A DNA stretch of 37,260 nucleotides from the NCBI RefSeq assembly GCF_900114825.1, contig NZ_FOUI01000019.1:1-37260 (forward strand). Reading direction: 5' to 3'. This document shows, one piece after another, positions 6,832-18,328 of the stretch; position 1 is the stretch's first letter; the number at the start of each line of letters is the position of its first letter. Both the position numbers and the translations under genes were made by a program. Source of the DNA: Halopseudomonas yangmingensis. GTDB lineage: Bacteria > Pseudomonadota > Gammaproteobacteria > Pseudomonadales > Pseudomonadaceae. Under the pieces are notes generated by a model that was not told where the DNA came from, searched no databases, and saw only the letters and a program-made list of their open reading frames with translations.

Positions 6832-7114
6832 AGGCTTCTACTCGTGCCTTGAGTTTTTGTCCGGGTCGGAAGGTCACCACACGGCGGGCAGTGATGGGGA
6901 TTTCCTCTCCGGTCTTGGGATTGCGACCGGGACGCTGGCGCTTGTCGCGCAGGTCGAAGTTGCCGAAACCGGACAACTTGACCTGCTCGTTGCTTTCCAG
7001 CGCGTTGCGGATCTCTTCGAAAAACAGCTCGACCAGTTCCTTGGCTTCACGTTTATTGAAGCCAAGCTCCTCGTGGAGTTTGTCGGCCATTTCTGCCTTT
7101 GTCAGAGCCCCCAT
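6815..7114 (-). CDS. ihfA: Integration host factor subunit alpha
   Basis: IHF-alpha pairs with IHF-beta to bend DNA in replication, recombination and sigma-54 promoters. The 99-aa protein matches E. coli IhfA almost along its length: [17 protein letters not shown] at the start, [13 protein letters not shown] in the middle, and the DNA-intercalating arm [14 protein letters not shown] (conserved Pro) with [15 protein letters not shown] chose the ATG at 7112-7114 (MGALTKAEM), as in other pseudomonads. An AAGGA motif inside the end of pheT lies about 10 nt before it. A GTG two codons upstream overlaps the pheT stop but is less well spaced. The gene is in the pheST operon. Confidence 0.97.
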   Translation of the reverse strand: MGALTKAEMADKLHEELGFNKREAKELVELFFEEIRNALESNEQVKLSGFGNFDLRDKRQRPGRNPKTGEEIPITARRVVTFRPGQKLKARVEAYAGTQ

Positions 7115-7119
7115 AATCA

Positions 7120-9501
7120 CTATTTCCTTAGTGTGGCGTTGAACCCTTGCTCCAGAGACACCAGTACCTTGTCCATGACAGCGTTCACCTCATCGTCCGT
7201 TAGAGTGCGCGAGGAATGCTGCAAGGTCAAGCCGATTGCCAGACTTTTGCTTTGCGGATCAATACCTTTGCCTTGATATACGTCAAACAGCCTGAGGTCC
7301 TTGAGCTGCTCGCCGGCCGCTTCGCGGATGCAGTCGAGCAAGGCCTGGGCCGGTGTTTCACGGTTGACCAGCAGGGCTATGTCACGTCTGACCTCGGGGA
7401 AGCGCGACAGTTCGGCAAAGGCCGGCAGGCGTCCTTCACTGATGGCTGCCAGCGACAGCTCGAAGGCAAACACCGGGCCCTGCAGATCCAGGCTGTCGAT
7501 CAGCTGCGGATGCAGTGCGCCCAGCCAGCCGACCAGTTCGCCATTGCGTGTGATGCGTGCCGACTGGCCCGGATGCAGGGCCGGATGCTGTGCCGGCTCG
7601 AAGCGGTAGGCAGCCAGATCACCACCCTGCCCCAGCAGCGCCTCGACATCGCCCTTGACGTCATAAAAGTCGATGCGCTCGCCGGCATTCGCCCAGCCTT
7701 CAGGCAGACGGCTGCCGGTGGCAATACCGGCGAGCATCGGCTGCTGCAGCAACTGGCCGTCGGCCTGCGGCAGGAAGCGCAGGCCGCTTTCAAACAGCCG
7801 CACACGGGTTTGCTGGCGATTCTGGTTGTGCAGCACCGCCTTGCTCAGGCCCGGCAGCAGGCTGGTACGCATCACTGCCAGCTCGGCGGAGATCGGGTTG
7901 GCCAGGGCCAGCGGCTCGTGCTCGGGGTCGAACAGCTTGCTCAGGCCCGGCTCAATAAAGCTGTAGGTAATGGCTTCCTGGTAACCACGGGCCACCAGCA
8001 GGCGGCGCAGCACGCCCAGCTCGCTAAGGGTTTCCGGTTTTGGCGTGAGGCTCAGGCGGGCATTCGGTGCACTCACCGGCAGGCGGTTGTAGCCGTACAG
8101 GCGCGCCAGCTCCTCGATCAGGTCGATTTCCAGCGACAGGTCAAAGCGGTGACTGGGAATCTCCACCTGCCACTGACCGTCGCCAGTGGCAGCAATACCC
8201 AGCCCCAGATGACTGAGATAACGCTCTACGTCAGCGGCCGGCAGTTGCATGCCGAGCATCTGGGTAATGCGCTCTTCACGCAGGGTGACATGGGCAATAC
8301 TGGGCAAGTTTTCAATGGCCACCTGCTCGATCACCGGGCCCGGCTCGCCGCCAATGATCTGGATGATCAGCGCGGTCGCGCGCTCGATGGCGGCGCGCTG
8401 CAGCTGCCAGTCGACGCCACGCTCGAAGCGGTGCGAGGAATCGGTATGCAGGCCATAGCCACGTGCCTTGCCGGCGATGGCGATGGTGTCGAAGAAGGCG
8501 CTTTCAAGGAACAGGTCGGTGGTCTTGTCACTCACACCGCTGTGCTCCCCGCCCATGATGCCGGCCATCGCCAGCGGGCGCTGGTGATCGGCAATCACCA
8601 GGGTATCGCTGCGCAGGCTGACTTCCTGGCCATCCAGCAGTACCAGCCTTTCACCCTCCTCGGCCAGGCGCACGCGGATGCCACCGTGGATTTCGGTCAG
8701 ATCGAAGGCGTGCATCGGCTGACCCAGTTCCAGCATCACGTAGTTGGTGATGTCGACGGCCGGGTCGATGCTGCGGATATCGCTGCGGCGCAGGCGCTCG
8801 ACCATCCACAGCGGGGTTGCCCGGCTCAGATCAACATTGCGGATGACCCGGCCGACATAGCGCGGACAGGCCTGGGCGGCCAGCAGTTCGACCGAGCGCA
8901 CCTCGTCATGCACTGCCGCCACCGGATCGATGGCTACCGGAGTGACGCTGGCGGCATAGTTGGCGCCGACCTCACGGGCCAGGCCGGCAATCGACAGACA
9001 GTCGCCACGGTTGGGGGTCAGATCCACCTCGATAATGGCGTCATCCAGTCCCAGGTACTCACGCAGGTCGCTGCCCACCGGCGCATCGACCGGCAGCTCG
9101 AACAGACCGTCATGGTCGTCCGACAGTTTGAGTTCAGAGGCAGAGCACAGCATGCCGAAGGATTCGACGCCGCGCAGCTTGGCCTTCTTGATCTTGAAGT
9201 CCTCACCGAGCACCGCACCAACCATGGCAAACGGGATTCTGATGCCGGCGCGCGCATTCGGCGCACCGCAAACCACCTGGAATTCCTCGCTGCCGTTGCT
9301 GACGCGGCAGACGCGCAGCTTGTCAGCATCCGGATGCTGCTCGGCGGCAAGAATCTCGCCGACCACCACGCCGCTGAATTCGCCGGCGGCAGGGGTCACG
9401 CTGTCCACTTCCAGACCGGTCATCGACAGCCGGGCCACCAGTTCGTCCCGGCTCACCTGCGGATTCACCCAGCTCCGCAGCCACTGTTCACTGAATTTCA
9501 T
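7120..9501 (-). CDS. pheT: Phenylalanine-tRNA ligase beta subunit
   Basis: PheT forms the alpha2-beta2 enzyme with PheS that charges tRNA-Phe, and it provides tRNA binding and editing. The 793-aa length is normal for the bacterial form. Domains in order are the EMAP-like tRNA-binding domain (about residues 40-150, [19 protein letters not shown]), the B3/B4 editing domain (about 210-380), the B5 domain (about 400-470), the catalytic-like core, and the C-terminal ferredoxin-fold anticodon-binding domain ([12 protein letters not shown] onwards, about 700-793). AGGA lies 8 nt before the ATG. It is 35 bp downstream of pheS and abuts ihfA. Confidence 0.97.
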   Translation of the reverse strand: MKFSEQWLRSWVNPQVSRDELVARLSMTGLEVDSVTPAAGEFSGVVVGEILAAEQHPDADKLRVCRVSNGSEEFQVVCGAPNARAGIRIPFAMVGAVLGEDFKIKKAKLRGVESFGMLCSASELKLSDDHDGLFELPVDAPVGSDLREYLGLDDAIIEVDLTPNRGDCLSIAGLAREVGANYAASVTPVAIDPVAAVHDEVRSVELLAAQACPRYVGRVIRNVDLSRATPLWMVERLRRSDIRSIDPAVDITNYVMLELGQPMHAFDLTEIHGGIRVRLAEEGERLVLLDGQEVSLRSDTLVIADHQRPLAMAGIMGGEHSGVSDKTTDLFLESAFFDTIAIAGKARGYGLHTDSSHRFERGVDWQLQRAAIERATALIIQIIGGEPGPVIEQVAIENLPSIAHVTLREERITQMLGMQLPAADVERYLSHLGLGIAATGDGQWQVEIPSHRFDLSLEIDLIEELARLYGYNRLPVSAPNARLSLTPKPETLSELGVLRRLLVARGYQEAITYSFIEPGLSKLFDPEHEPLALANPISAELAVMRTSLLPGLSKAVLHNQNRQQTRVRLFESGLRFLPQADGQLLQQPMLAGIATGSRLPEGWANAGERIDFYDVKGDVEALLGQGGDLAAYRFEPAQHPALHPGQSARITRNGELVGWLGALHPQLIDSLDLQGPVFAFELSLAAISEGRLPAFAELSRFPEVRRDIALLVNRETPAQALLDCIREAAGEQLKDLRLFDVYQGKGIDPQSKSLAIGLTLQHSSRTLTDDEVNAVMDKVLVSLEQGFNATLRK

Positions 9502-9536
9502 TATCCATTCCTGCCTTCAAAGGGGTTGCGGGGCGC

Positions 9537-10658
<1,122 letters not shown>

Positions 10659-11015
10659 TTAAGCCAGGCTAGCCTTTGCTTTTTCGACAATCGCGGTAAA
10701 CGCCGCTTTTTCGTTCACGGCCAGATCAGCCAGAACCTTGCGATCGATTTCGATGGAAGCCTTTTTCAGGCCAGCGATCAGACGGCTGTAGGACAGGCCA
10801 TTCTGACGGGCACCGGCGTTGATACGGGCGATCCACAGAGCACGGAACTGACGCTTGCGCTGCTTGCGGTCACGGTAGGCGTACTGGCCAGCCTTGATGA
10901 CCGCCTGCTTGGCAACGCGGAATACACGCGAACGTGCACCGTAGTAGCCTTTGGCGAGCTTCAGAATTTTCTTGTGACGCTTGCGCGCCATTACACCACG
11001 CTTAACACGAGCCAT
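10659..11015 (-). CDS. rplT: 50S ribosomal protein L20
   Basis: This 118-aa, very basic protein is L20, an early assembly protein of the large subunit. Conserved segments include [19 protein letters not shown] at the start, [19 protein letters not shown] and [18 protein letters not shown]. Length and sequence are those of the gammaproteobacterial family. The gene lies 21 bp downstream of rpmI, as is usual. In E. coli, L20 represses its own operon by binding the rpmI leader; whether that applies here is not visible. Confidence 0.98.
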   Translation of the reverse strand: MARVKRGVMARKRHKKILKLAKGYYGARSRVFRVAKQAVIKAGQYAYRDRKQRKRQFRALWIARINAGARQNGLSYSRLIAGLKKASIEIDRKVLADLAVNEKAAFTAIVEKAKASLA

Positions 11016-11036
11016 TCTTTAATCCTCGACCTTGAC

Positions 11037-11231
11037 TTAACGGAGACGCAGCATGCGTTCAACTTTCTGCACGTCGGCAGCATTCAGCTGCTGACTGCCA
11101 CGCAGTTGGCGCTTACGCTTGGTGCTCATCTTGGTCAGGATGTGACTCTTGAAAGCGTGCTTGTGCTTGATGCCCTTGCCAGTCACTTTGAAGCGCTTGG
11201 CGGCACCGCTTTTGGTTTTCATCTTTGCCAT
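11037..11231 (-). CDS. rpmI: 50S ribosomal protein L35
   Basis: The 64-aa basic protein is L35: [20 protein letters not shown] at the N-terminus, then a [11 protein letters not shown] core and a C-terminal helix ending in VERMLRLR. The length matches the family (64-65 aa). It lies between infC and rplT in the conserved order, with a 61-bp gap after infC. Confidence 0.98.
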   Translation of the reverse strand: MAKMKTKSGAAKRFKVTGKGIKHKHAFKSHILTKMSTKRKRQLRGSQQLNAADVQKVERMLRLR

Positions 11232-11292
11232 GTTCGTAACTCCATAAGAGAGTAAATAAAGGTAACCACAAGGCCTGGCGTTGCCCTGGAGA

Positions 11293-11838
11293 TTACTTTT
11301 TCTTCTTGGGTGCGATGACCATCATCAGCTGACGACCTTCCATCTTCGGATGCTGTTCCACGGTACCGTATTCGGCGAGGTCGGCTTCGACCCGCTTCAA
11401 CAGTTCCATGCCCAGCTCCTGATGGGCCATTTCCCGGCCGCGGAATCGCAGGGATACCTTGGCCTTGTCACCCTCACTGAGGAACTTGATAAGGTTGCGA
11501 AGCTTGACCTTATAGTCCCCTTCCTCCGTCCCTGGACGAAACTTGATTTCCTTGACCTGAATGATCTTCTGGTTCTTGCGCGCAGCAGCCTGCTGTTTCT
11601 TCTTTTCGAAGATATGCTTGCCGTAGTCCATGACTCGGCAAACAGGGGGCTCTGCATCGGGAGAGATTTCAACCAGGTCCAGCTTGGCTTCCTCGGCGGC
11701 TGCCATGGCTTCCTGAATGGACACAATGCCGATTTGTTCGCCATCGGCGCCAATCAGGCGCACTTCACGCGCCGTGATGTTCTCGTTGATCGGCGGGCGT
11801 GGTGCGGCTCTTTTGTCTTGTCTCATCTCGCGTTTAAT
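11293..11838 (-). CDS. infC: Translation initiation factor IF-3, probable AUU start
   Basis: IF-3 binds the 30S subunit and proofreads start-codon selection. The sequence shows the N-domain ([14 protein letters not shown]), the linker, and the C-domain ([31 protein letters not shown], ending APKKKK). An ATG exists at 11824-11826 but has no ribosome-binding site at normal distance. Four codons upstream an ATT (11836-11838) has GGAG 8 nt before it, giving [10 protein letters not shown], which fits pseudomonad IF-3 N-termini. A rare AUU start is the known basis of infC autoregulation in E. coli. The Shine-Dalgarno lies inside the last codons of thrS, whose stop is 2 bp from this start. Confidence 0.93.
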   Translation of the reverse strand: MKREMRQDKRAAPRPPINENITAREVRLIGADGEQIGIVSIQEAMAAAEEAKLDLVEISPDAEPPVCRVMDYGKHIFEKKKQQAAARKNQKIIQVKEIKFRPGTEEGDYKVKLRNLIKFLSEGDKAKVSLRFRGREMAHQELGMELLKRVEADLAEYGTVEQHPKMEGRQLMMVIAPKKKK

Positions 11839-11840
11839 CT

Positions 11841-13766
11841 TTATTGCTCCGAATTCGGGCGGCCACGTTGTGCAACGGCACGGGAGAGAAACTCGGAGAA
11901 CTCGGCGATTGTCATCGAACCCAGATCCTTGCCCTCCCGCGTGCGCACGGCCACAGTACGTGATTCGACTTCCCGGTCGCCCACGACGAGCAGATAGGGA
12001 GTCTTGTGCAAAGTATGCTCGCGGATCTTAAAGCCAATTTTCTCGTTTCTCAAGTCCGCAGCAGCACGATAACCCATTTCATTCAGGCTTTTCTCCACCT
12101 CACGGCAGAATTCCGCCTGATTGTCGGTGATATTCAGCACCACCGCCTGGGTTGGTGCCAGCCAGGCCGGGAAGTCGCCGGCGTAATGTTCGATCAGAAT
12201 GCCGATAAAGCGCTCGAAGGAACCGAGGATCGCCCGGTGCAGCATTACCGGGGTCTTGCGCGCGCCGTCTTCGGCAACGTACTGGGCACCGAGGCGACCC
12301 GGCAGCATAAAGTCCAGCTGCAGGGTACCGCATTGCCAGACCCGTCCCAGGCAGTCGCGCAGCGAGAACTCGATCTTCGGACCATAGAAGGCGCCCTCGC
12401 CCGGCTGCAGCTCCCACTTCAGACCGGCCTCGTTCAGTGCATCCTCCAGACCCTTCTCGGCCTGATCCCACAGCGCGTCATCACCCACCCGGCTTTCCGG
12501 ACGGGTCGACAGCTTCAGCTCGACATCGTCAAAGCCGAAGTCCTTGTACACCTGCAGGGTCAGGCGAATAAAGTCGCCGGCTTCGGCCTTGACCTGCTCG
12601 TCGGTACAGAAGATATGCGCATCGTCCTGGGTGAAGCCACGCACGCGCATCAGGCCATGCAGCGAACCGGACGGCTCGTTGCGGTGACAGGAGCCGAACT
12701 CGGCGAGGCGCAGCGGCAGTTCGCGGTAGCTCTTCAGGCCCTGATTGAATACCTGGATATGGCACGGGCAGTTCATCGGCTTGACCGCGTAATCCCGGCT
12801 TTCCGACTCGGTGATAAACATGTTCGCCGAGTAGTGCTCCCAGTGCCCGGAACGTTCCCACAGCACCTTGTCGACCACCTGCGGGGTCTTGATCTCGCGG
12901 TAGCCGTGGTCGCGCTGGAGCTTGCGCATGTATTGCTCAAGCACCTGATACACAGTCCAGCCGTTGGGGTGCCAGAACACCATGCCGGGGGCTTCTTCCT
13001 GGGTGTGGAACAGGTCCAGGCGCTTGCCGATCTTGCGGTGATCGCGCTTTTCCGCCTCTTCCAGCCGCTGCAGATAGGCCGCCAGCTGCTTCTTGTCGGC
13101 CCAGGCGGTGCCGTAGACGCGCTGTAGCTGCTCGTTCTTCGAGTCGCCACGCCAGTAGGCACCGGAAATCCGGGTCAGTTTGAAGGCCTTGAGGAAACGT
13201 GTATTCGGCACGTGCGGACCGCGGCACATGTCGACATATTCCTCATGGAAGTACAGGCCCATCTGCGTCTCGTCGGGCATGTCCTCGACCAGCCGCAGCT
13301 TGTATTCCTCGCCACGCGCCTGGAATACCTCGATGACCTCGGCACGCGGGGTCATGCGCTTGATCACGTCATAATCGGTGTCGATCAGCTCGCGCATGCG
13401 TTGCTCGATCGCCGCCATGTCTTCCGGGGTAAACGGGCGCTCGTAGGAAATATCGTAGTAGAAGCCGTCTTCGATCACCGGACCGATCACCATCTTGGCG
13501 GTCGGGTACAGCTGCTTGACCGCATGGCCGATCAGGTGCGCGCAGGAGTGGCGGATGATCTCCAGCCCGTCGTCGTCCTTGGGGGTAATGATCTGCAGCG
13601 AGGCGTCGCCATCAATCAGATCACAGGCATCCACCAGACGACCATTGACGCGACCGGCCAGGGTTGCCTTGGCCAGACCGGCGCCAATGCTGGCGGCCAC
13701 CTGGGCAACGGTTACCGGGGTATCAAAGGAACGCTGACTGCCATCGGGAAGGGTAATAACGGGCAT
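11841..13766 (-). CDS. thrS: Threonine-tRNA ligase
   Basis: ThrRS charges tRNA-Thr and edits mischarged Ser. The 641-aa product (E. coli has 642) has an N-terminal TGS domain ([15 protein letters not shown]...), then the editing domain with [16 protein letters not shown] and YVDMCRGPH. The class II core follows, with [24 protein letters not shown] and [20 protein letters not shown], and the anticodon-binding domain ends the protein. The frame is open for 31 codons further upstream. The ATG at 13766 gives the canonical start and has AGGAGA 5 nt upstream. The leader (13767-13910) can form several GC-rich hairpins, for example CCGGCG / CGCCGG. A tRNA-like operator as in E. coli is not evident. 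Confidence 0.97.
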   Translation of the reverse strand: MPVITLPDGSQRSFDTPVTVAQVAASIGAGLAKATLAGRVNGRLVDACDLIDGDASLQIITPKDDDGLEIIRHSCAHLIGHAVKQLYPTAKMVIGPVIEDGFYYDISYERPFTPEDMAAIEQRMRELIDTDYDVIKRMTPRAEVIEVFQARGEEYKLRLVEDMPDETQMGLYFHEEYVDMCRGPHVPNTRFLKAFKLTRISGAYWRGDSKNEQLQRVYGTAWADKKQLAAYLQRLEEAEKRDHRKIGKRLDLFHTQEEAPGMVFWHPNGWTVYQVLEQYMRKLQRDHGYREIKTPQVVDKVLWERSGHWEHYSANMFITESESRDYAVKPMNCPCHIQVFNQGLKSYRELPLRLAEFGSCHRNEPSGSLHGLMRVRGFTQDDAHIFCTDEQVKAEAGDFIRLTLQVYKDFGFDDVELKLSTRPESRVGDDALWDQAEKGLEDALNEAGLKWELQPGEGAFYGPKIEFSLRDCLGRVWQCGTLQLDFMLPGRLGAQYVAEDGARKTPVMLHRAILGSFERFIGILIEHYAGDFPAWLAPTQAVVLNITDNQAEFCREVEKSLNEMGYRAAADLRNEKIGFKIREHTLHKTPYLLVVGDREVESRTVAVRTREGKDLGSMTIAEFSEFLSRAVAQRGRPNSEQ

Positions 13767-13914
13767 GTGCCTCTCCTGTTCAGTGGTGACCGCTACGCAA
13801 GGCCACATGATGGAACTGCCACTCCAATTGAACGCCACAGCTCGTACCGGCGTAACCATCGCCGGCAGCCCTCATCAGGCTGCTGTGCCGCCGCCCGGAG
13901 CGGCGCATAAACGA

Positions 13915-13941
13915 AAAACCCGGTCACAGGGACCGGGTTTT
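13915..13941 (-). terminator. Terminator of tRNA-Val
   Basis: AAAACCCGGTC / GACCGGGTTTT is an 11-bp perfect stem with a 5-nt loop. On the minus strand it runs into TTTTTCGTTT, 5 nt after the CCA of the tRNA. Confidence 0.88.
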
Positions 13942-13946
13942 CAATC

Positions 13947-14023
13947 TGGTAGGCACGATTGGATTCGAACCAACGACCCCCACCATGTCAAGGTGGTGCT
14001 CTAACCAACTGAGCTACGTGCCT
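13947..14023 (-). tRNA. tRNA-Val(GAC)
   Basis: This 77-nt tRNA has acceptor stem AGGCACG / CGTGCCT, D-arm AGCTCAGTTGGTTAGAGC, anticodon stem-loop CCACC-TTGACAT-GGTGG (anticodon GAC), T-loop GTTCGAATC and an encoded CCA. It stands upstream of thrS with its own promoter and terminator. Confidence 0.96.
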
Positions 14024-14035
14024 GCAATGGCGCGA

Positions 14036-14064
14036 ACTTTACGCAGCGCCCCTTGAGCTGTCAA
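14036..14064 (-). promoter_or_regulatory. Promoter of tRNA-Val
   Basis: On the minus strand TTGACA (complement of 14059-14064) and TAAAGT (complement of 14036-14041) are exactly 17 bp apart, close to the sigma-70 consensus. A GC-rich discriminator (TCGCGCC) typical of stringently controlled stable-RNA promoters follows. Confidence 0.85.
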
Positions 14065-14118
14065 GCACAAGCTACTGAAAAGCTGAAAAAAGTTGGTGAA
14101 TCTGCGGAAAACTGAACA

Positions 14119-14227
14119 GCCCGGTTGCCGGCGGCCTGTTGTGGACCGTCGATGCCCTGGACGGGCATCGCCGAGCTTACATGGACGTATTCACAGCGTG
14201 TCCACAACAGGCCGCCGGCAACCGGGC
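14119..14227. repeat. 109-bp cruciform-type palindromic repeat
   Basis: Two perfect 28-bp inverted arms (14119-14146 and 14200-14227, starting GCCCGGTTGCCGGCGGCCTG) enclose 53 bp. That interior holds a second perfect hairpin, CGATGCCC-TGGAC-GGGCATCG, and the sequence TACATGGACGTATTCACAGCG. The nested structure resembles the interspersed palindromic elements seen in Pseudomonas and related genomes, in which an outer arm contains a GGACACGCTGTGAATACGTCC-like core. It lies between tRNA-Val and the end of uup. No other copy is seen in the window. Confidence 0.8.
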
Positions 14228-14248
14228 AAGCACAGAGCAACAAGCGCC

Positions 14249-16162
14249 TCAGCCCTGCATATCCTCCAGCTCGGCCCAGCGCTCCAGCGCCTTGTCCAGT
14301 TCAGCCTGCAGGCTCTCCATCTGCGCCAGCACCGCAGCGGCCTGGTCATGCGGACGACTGTAAAAGTCCGGATCACCGACCTGCTGCTGCAGGGCTTCCA
14401 GCTGCTGTTCCAGCACCTCGATCTGTGCCGGCAAGGCTTCCAGCTCACGCTGCAGCTTGTAGCTGAGCTTGGTTTTGCTCGCAGCCGCCGGAGCAGTTGC
14501 CGGCACAGGTACCGGCGCGACCACCGGCTCAACCGGCGCTTCCAGCTCCATGCGCTCGGCCAGCAGCTCGATATTGCCGCCCTGACGCAGCCAGTCAGCA
14601 AAGCCGCCGACATACTCACGCACCCGACCCTGCCCCTCGAACACCAGCGAACTGGTTACCACGTTATCCAGGAAGGCACGGTCGTGGCTGACCAGCAATA
14701 CGGTACCGTCGAAGCTGTCCAGCACCTCCTCCAGCAACTCCAGGGTTTCCACATCCAGATCGTTGGTCGGCTCATCCAGCACCAGCAGGTTGGCCGGCTT
14801 GCTGAACAGCCGGGCCAGCAGCAGGCGCGCCCGCTCACCACCCGACAGCGCCTTGACCGGCGTGCGGGTGCGCTCGGGGGCAAACAGGAAATCACCCAGA
14901 TAACTGATCACATGACGGCGCTGACCGTTGATCTCGATAAACTCGCGACCCTCGGAAATATTGTCGATCACCGTCTTTTCCGGCTCCAGCTGGTCACGCA
15001 GCTGGTCGAAATAGGCCACTTCCAGTTTGGTGCCATGACGGATGCTGCCCTCGGTCGGTTGCAGCTGGCCCAGCAGCAACTTCAGCAGGGTGCTTTTGCC
15101 GGAGCCGTTGTTGCCGATCAGGCCGATGCGGTCACCGCGCATCACTACCGTACTCAGGTCGCGGATCAGCGGCGGCTTGCCCGGCCAGGCAAAGCTGACA
15201 CCCTTGACCTCGATCACCTGCTTGCCCGAGGCATCGGCGGTTTCCATCTGGAAGCTCGCCTTGCCCTGGCGCTCGATACGCCGGGCACGCTCCTCGCGCA
15301 TCGCCTTGAGCGCCCGCACCCGACCCTCATTGCGGGTACGTCGGGCCTTGATGCCCTGACGAATCCACACCTCTTCCTGGGCGAGCTTCTTGTCGAACAG
15401 TGCATTGGCCGTGGCTTCGGCCGCCAGCTGCTGCTCCTTGTGCTCCAGGAAGCTGCTGTAATTGCCCTGCCAGTCGATCAGCTGACCGCGATCCAGCTCC
15501 AGAATGCGCGTCGCCAGCGCCTGCAGGAATTGCCGGTCGTGGGTAATAAACAGCACCGCACCACGGAACTCCAGCAGCACCTGCTCCAGCCAGGCAATCG
15601 TATGAATATCCAGATGGTTGGTCGGCTCATCCAGCAACAATACATCTGGCTCGGCCACCAGCGCCTGCGCCAGCAGCACCCGCCGTCGCCAGCCACCGGA
15701 CAGCTCGGCCATGCGCTTGTCGGCAGGCAGGTCAAGACGCGTCAGCGTGGTCTCCACCAGTTGGTTGAGCCGCCAGCCGTCCTTTGCCTCCAGCTGCGCC
15801 TGCACCTTCTCCAGGCGTTGCAGACTGGCATCGCACATCTCGCCGCCGACCAGATGGTGATAGTCGGCAAGCAACTCACCAACACCAGCCAGGCCAGCAG
15901 CCACCACGTCATACACCAACTGGTCGCCGGCCTCCGGCAACTCCTGTGGCAACTGGCCGATTTTCAGACCCGGTGCAGACCAGATCTCGCCCTCATCGGC
16001 ACTCTGCTCACCGGCGACCACGCGAAACAGGCTGGACTTGCCGGTGCCGTTACGGCCAATCAGGCAGACACGCTCGCCGCGATCAAGCTGGAAGCTGACT
16101 TTCTCAAGCAGCGGTGTAAGCCCGTAGGCCAGAGAAACATCAGTAAAGGAAAGCAATGCCAT
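14249..16162 (-). CDS. uup: ABC-F ATPase Uup
   Basis: This 637-aa soluble protein has two ABC ATPase domains in tandem and no membrane segment, as in the ABC-F family acting on ribosomes. The first domain has GRNGTGKSS (about residue 36), LSGGWRRR and DEPTNHLD. The second has GNNGSGKST, LSGGERAR and DEPTNDLD. The C-terminal 90 residues form a coiled coil (KLQRELEALPAQIEVLEQQ), which distinguishes Uup from EttA, YbiT and YheS. The ATG at 16162 (MALLSFTDVSL) has TGGAG upstream; nine further in-frame codons upstream lack support. It is divergent from slt, a neighbourhood also seen in other pseudomonads. Confidence 0.95.
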   Translation of the reverse strand: MALLSFTDVSLAYGLTPLLEKVSFQLDRGERVCLIGRNGTGKSSLFRVVAGEQSADEGEIWSAPGLKIGQLPQELPEAGDQLVYDVVAAGLAGVGELLADYHHLVGGEMCDASLQRLEKVQAQLEAKDGWRLNQLVETTLTRLDLPADKRMAELSGGWRRRVLLAQALVAEPDVLLLDEPTNHLDIHTIAWLEQVLLEFRGAVLFITHDRQFLQALATRILELDRGQLIDWQGNYSSFLEHKEQQLAAEATANALFDKKLAQEEVWIRQGIKARRTRNEGRVRALKAMREERARRIERQGKASFQMETADASGKQVIEVKGVSFAWPGKPPLIRDLSTVVMRGDRIGLIGNNGSGKSTLLKLLLGQLQPTEGSIRHGTKLEVAYFDQLRDQLEPEKTVIDNISEGREFIEINGQRRHVISYLGDFLFAPERTRTPVKALSGGERARLLLARLFSKPANLLVLDEPTNDLDVETLELLEEVLDSFDGTVLLVSHDRAFLDNVVTSSLVFEGQGRVREYVGGFADWLRQGGNIELLAERMELEAPVEPVVAPVPVPATAPAAASKTKLSYKLQRELEALPAQIEVLEQQLEALQQQVGDPDFYSRPHDQAAAVLAQMESLQAELDKALERWAELEDMQG

Positions 16163-16338
16163 GGTCGACTCCAGTGAACAGTCGGCCATTCTAAGGAAAC
16201 ACCACCCGCTTCACCACACGCAGCTTGCAAAGCCTTGTCGCACAGGCGCCGTTGTTGCCATCCGGGTAAACGGCTAAGCTGCGCGCATTGGCAGGCCTGC
16301 ACCCGCCGCCGACCAGCATTCCGCAGCAAAGGATGATC

Positions 16339-18294
16339 ATGCGCCACTGGCTGTCCACCCCGTTTCGCACCGCACTATTGATATGCTCTCTCGGCACCCT
16401 GCTGAGTGTGCCGGCTTACGCTGACCGCCTGCAGGAGCAGCGGCGCAGCTATGATCAGGCCATGCAGGCACTCAAGGCCGGACAGCATGATCGCTACCGC
16501 CAATTGCTCGGCGGTTTGCGCGACTACCCACTGACGCCTTACCTGCTGCTGGAAGACCTCAAACAGCGCAGCAAAAGCGCCAGCCACAGGGAAATCGAGG
16601 ATTTTCTGCTGGCCCACGGCGACCTGCCTGCCGCCCAGGGCTTCAAGCAGGACTGGCTGCTGCGCCTTGCCCGCGAACAGCGCTGGGAGCAACTGCTGCG
16701 CAATTACGACAGCGACAGCCAGAATGCTGCCATCGACTGCGTGGTGACTGAACACCGCTGGGATCAGGGCCAGCAGCAGGATGCCATGCAAAAGGCCGCC
16801 GAACTCTGGACCGTCGGCCGCTCGCAGCCCAACACCTGCAACCCCTTGTTTGAACGCTGGCGCGCCGCCGGCGGCCTGACCGAAGAGCGCGCCTGGGAGC
16901 GCATCCGCCAGGCTCTGCTGTATCGCCAGGATGCCCTGGCCAGCTATCTGGTTCGTTACACGCCGCAGCGCAAGGCGCTTGCCGAACTGTTTGTTGCCAG
17001 CGCCAGCAAGCCCGCAGAACAACTTGGCAATCACAGTCGCTATCGCAGCAACGACCCACAGCAACAGGCGCTGTTGACCGAGATTGTGGCGGTTTCGCTG
17101 CGCCGTCTGGGCCGCGATGATGCGCCCCGCGCACTGGCGCTCTGGCCACATTACCGCGACCTGCCGTTCAGTGCCGAGGACCGTCAGGCGATTGCGCGGG
17201 ATGTCGGGGTACGCATGGCCAAGCGCTTCGCCCCCCAGGCGGCCAGCTTTATGGCGGAAAATGATCCGCAGATGCACGAAGACAGCGTCAGCGAATGGCG
17301 GGTACGCCTGGCTTTACGTGGCGGCCAATGGAATATCGCTCGCGAGCTGACCAGCCAGTTGCCTCCGACCCTGGCCAGCCAAAGCCGCTGGCGTTACTGG
17401 CAGTTGCGTAGCCAGCAACTGGCCACCCCGCAGATCGGCGAAATGCTGCAGGACTATGCCCTGCTGGCGCAGGAACGGGATTTCTACGGATTTCTTGCCG
17501 CCGAACGCACCCAGCAGCCCTATGCCCTGAATCACCGCCCGGCCGAGGTCACCCCGCAGGCCTGGAACCGGGTCAACCAGATGGCCGGCATTCGCCGGGC
17601 CAGGGAATTCCATGCACGCGGACAGATTGTCGATGCACGCCGCGAGTGGTACCACGCCAGCCGGCACATGAGCCGCGAGGAATTGATCGCCCAGGCGAAA
17701 CTGGCCCGCGATATGGAGTGGCATTTCCCGGCCATCCGCAACATCAGTCAGGCACAGTACTGGGACGATCTGGATATCCGCTTCCCGCTGGCCTACCAGC
17801 AACCTATCCTGCACCACGCCCGTGAGCGCCAGCTTAATTCGACCTGGGTGTATGCCATCACCCGTCAGGAAAGCGCCTTTATGGCCGATGCCCGCTCGCA
17901 TGCCGGCGCCATGGGTCTGATGCAATTGATGCCCGGCACAGCCAGAGAAACAGCGCAGCGCTATCGAATTCCGCTGAATAATCCGAATGACGTATTGATC
18001 CCCGATCGCAACATTGCCCTGGGCACCGCCTACCTGTCACAACTGCAGGGGCAATTCCAGGGTAACCGCGTGCTTGCCTCGGCAGCCTACAACGCCGGGC
18101 CCGGGCGGGTACGCCAGTGGACCCGAGGGATCGGCGAGATGCCGGCGGACGTATGGATAGAGACCATTCCCTTCGACGAGACCCGCCAGTATGTGCAGTC
18201 GGTGCTCAGCTATGCGGTGATCTATGGCGACAAGCTGGGCATCCGCCAGCCGGTCATGGAATCCCACGAACGCTACTTGCAGGGTGCGCAATAA
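16339..18294 (+). CDS. slt: Soluble lytic murein transglycosylase
   Basis: The enzyme cleaves the glycan strands of peptidoglycan, releasing 1,6-anhydromuropeptides in the periplasm. The 651-aa product starts with a signal peptide (MRHWLSTPFRTALLICSLG..., cleavage near VPAYA-DR). A long superhelical U/L domain of helical hairpins follows, up to about residue 470. The C-terminal SLT domain has the catalytic Glu in ITRQESAF, then GAMGLMQLMPGTA, IALGTAYL and AAYNAGPGRVRQW. I chose the ATG at 16339, since AAGGA lies 5-6 nt upstream; ATG 16333 is an alternative two codons earlier. It converges with cheV. Confidence 0.96.
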   Translation: MRHWLSTPFRTALLICSLGTLLSVPAYADRLQEQRRSYDQAMQALKAGQHDRYRQLLGGLRDYPLTPYLLLEDLKQRSKSASHREIEDFLLAHGDLPAAQGFKQDWLLRLAREQRWEQLLRNYDSDSQNAAIDCVVTEHRWDQGQQQDAMQKAAELWTVGRSQPNTCNPLFERWRAAGGLTEERAWERIRQALLYRQDALASYLVRYTPQRKALAELFVASASKPAEQLGNHSRYRSNDPQQQALLTEIVAVSLRRLGRDDAPRALALWPHYRDLPFSAEDRQAIARDVGVRMAKRFAPQAASFMAENDPQMHEDSVSEWRVRLALRGGQWNIARELTSQLPPTLASQSRWRYWQLRSQQLATPQIGEMLQDYALLAQERDFYGFLAAERTQQPYALNHRPAEVTPQAWNRVNQMAGIRRAREFHARGQIVDARREWYHASRHMSREELIAQAKLARDMEWHFPAIRNISQAQYWDDLDIRFPLAYQQPILHHARERQLNSTWVYAITRQESAFMADARSHAGAMGLMQLMPGTARETAQRYRIPLNNPNDVLIPDRNIALGTAYLSQLQGQFQGNRVLASAAYNAGPGRVRQWTRGIGEMPADVWIETIPFDETRQYVQSVLSYAVIYGDKLGIRQPVMESHERYLQGAQ

Positions 18295-18328
18295 GGCAGG
18301 AGCGGCAAGCGGGTTGATACCAGCGCAC

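Noticed and set aside
13767..13859. N-terminal extension of thrS (31 codons)
   Set aside because: The canonical TGS-domain start MPVITLPDG has a good AGGAGA site. The upstream part lies in a structured leader.
14093..16177. 694-codon plus-strand frame opposite uup
   Set aside because: It is antisense to a gene with all ABC-F motifs, and its start lies near the palindromic repeat. No protein-like features.
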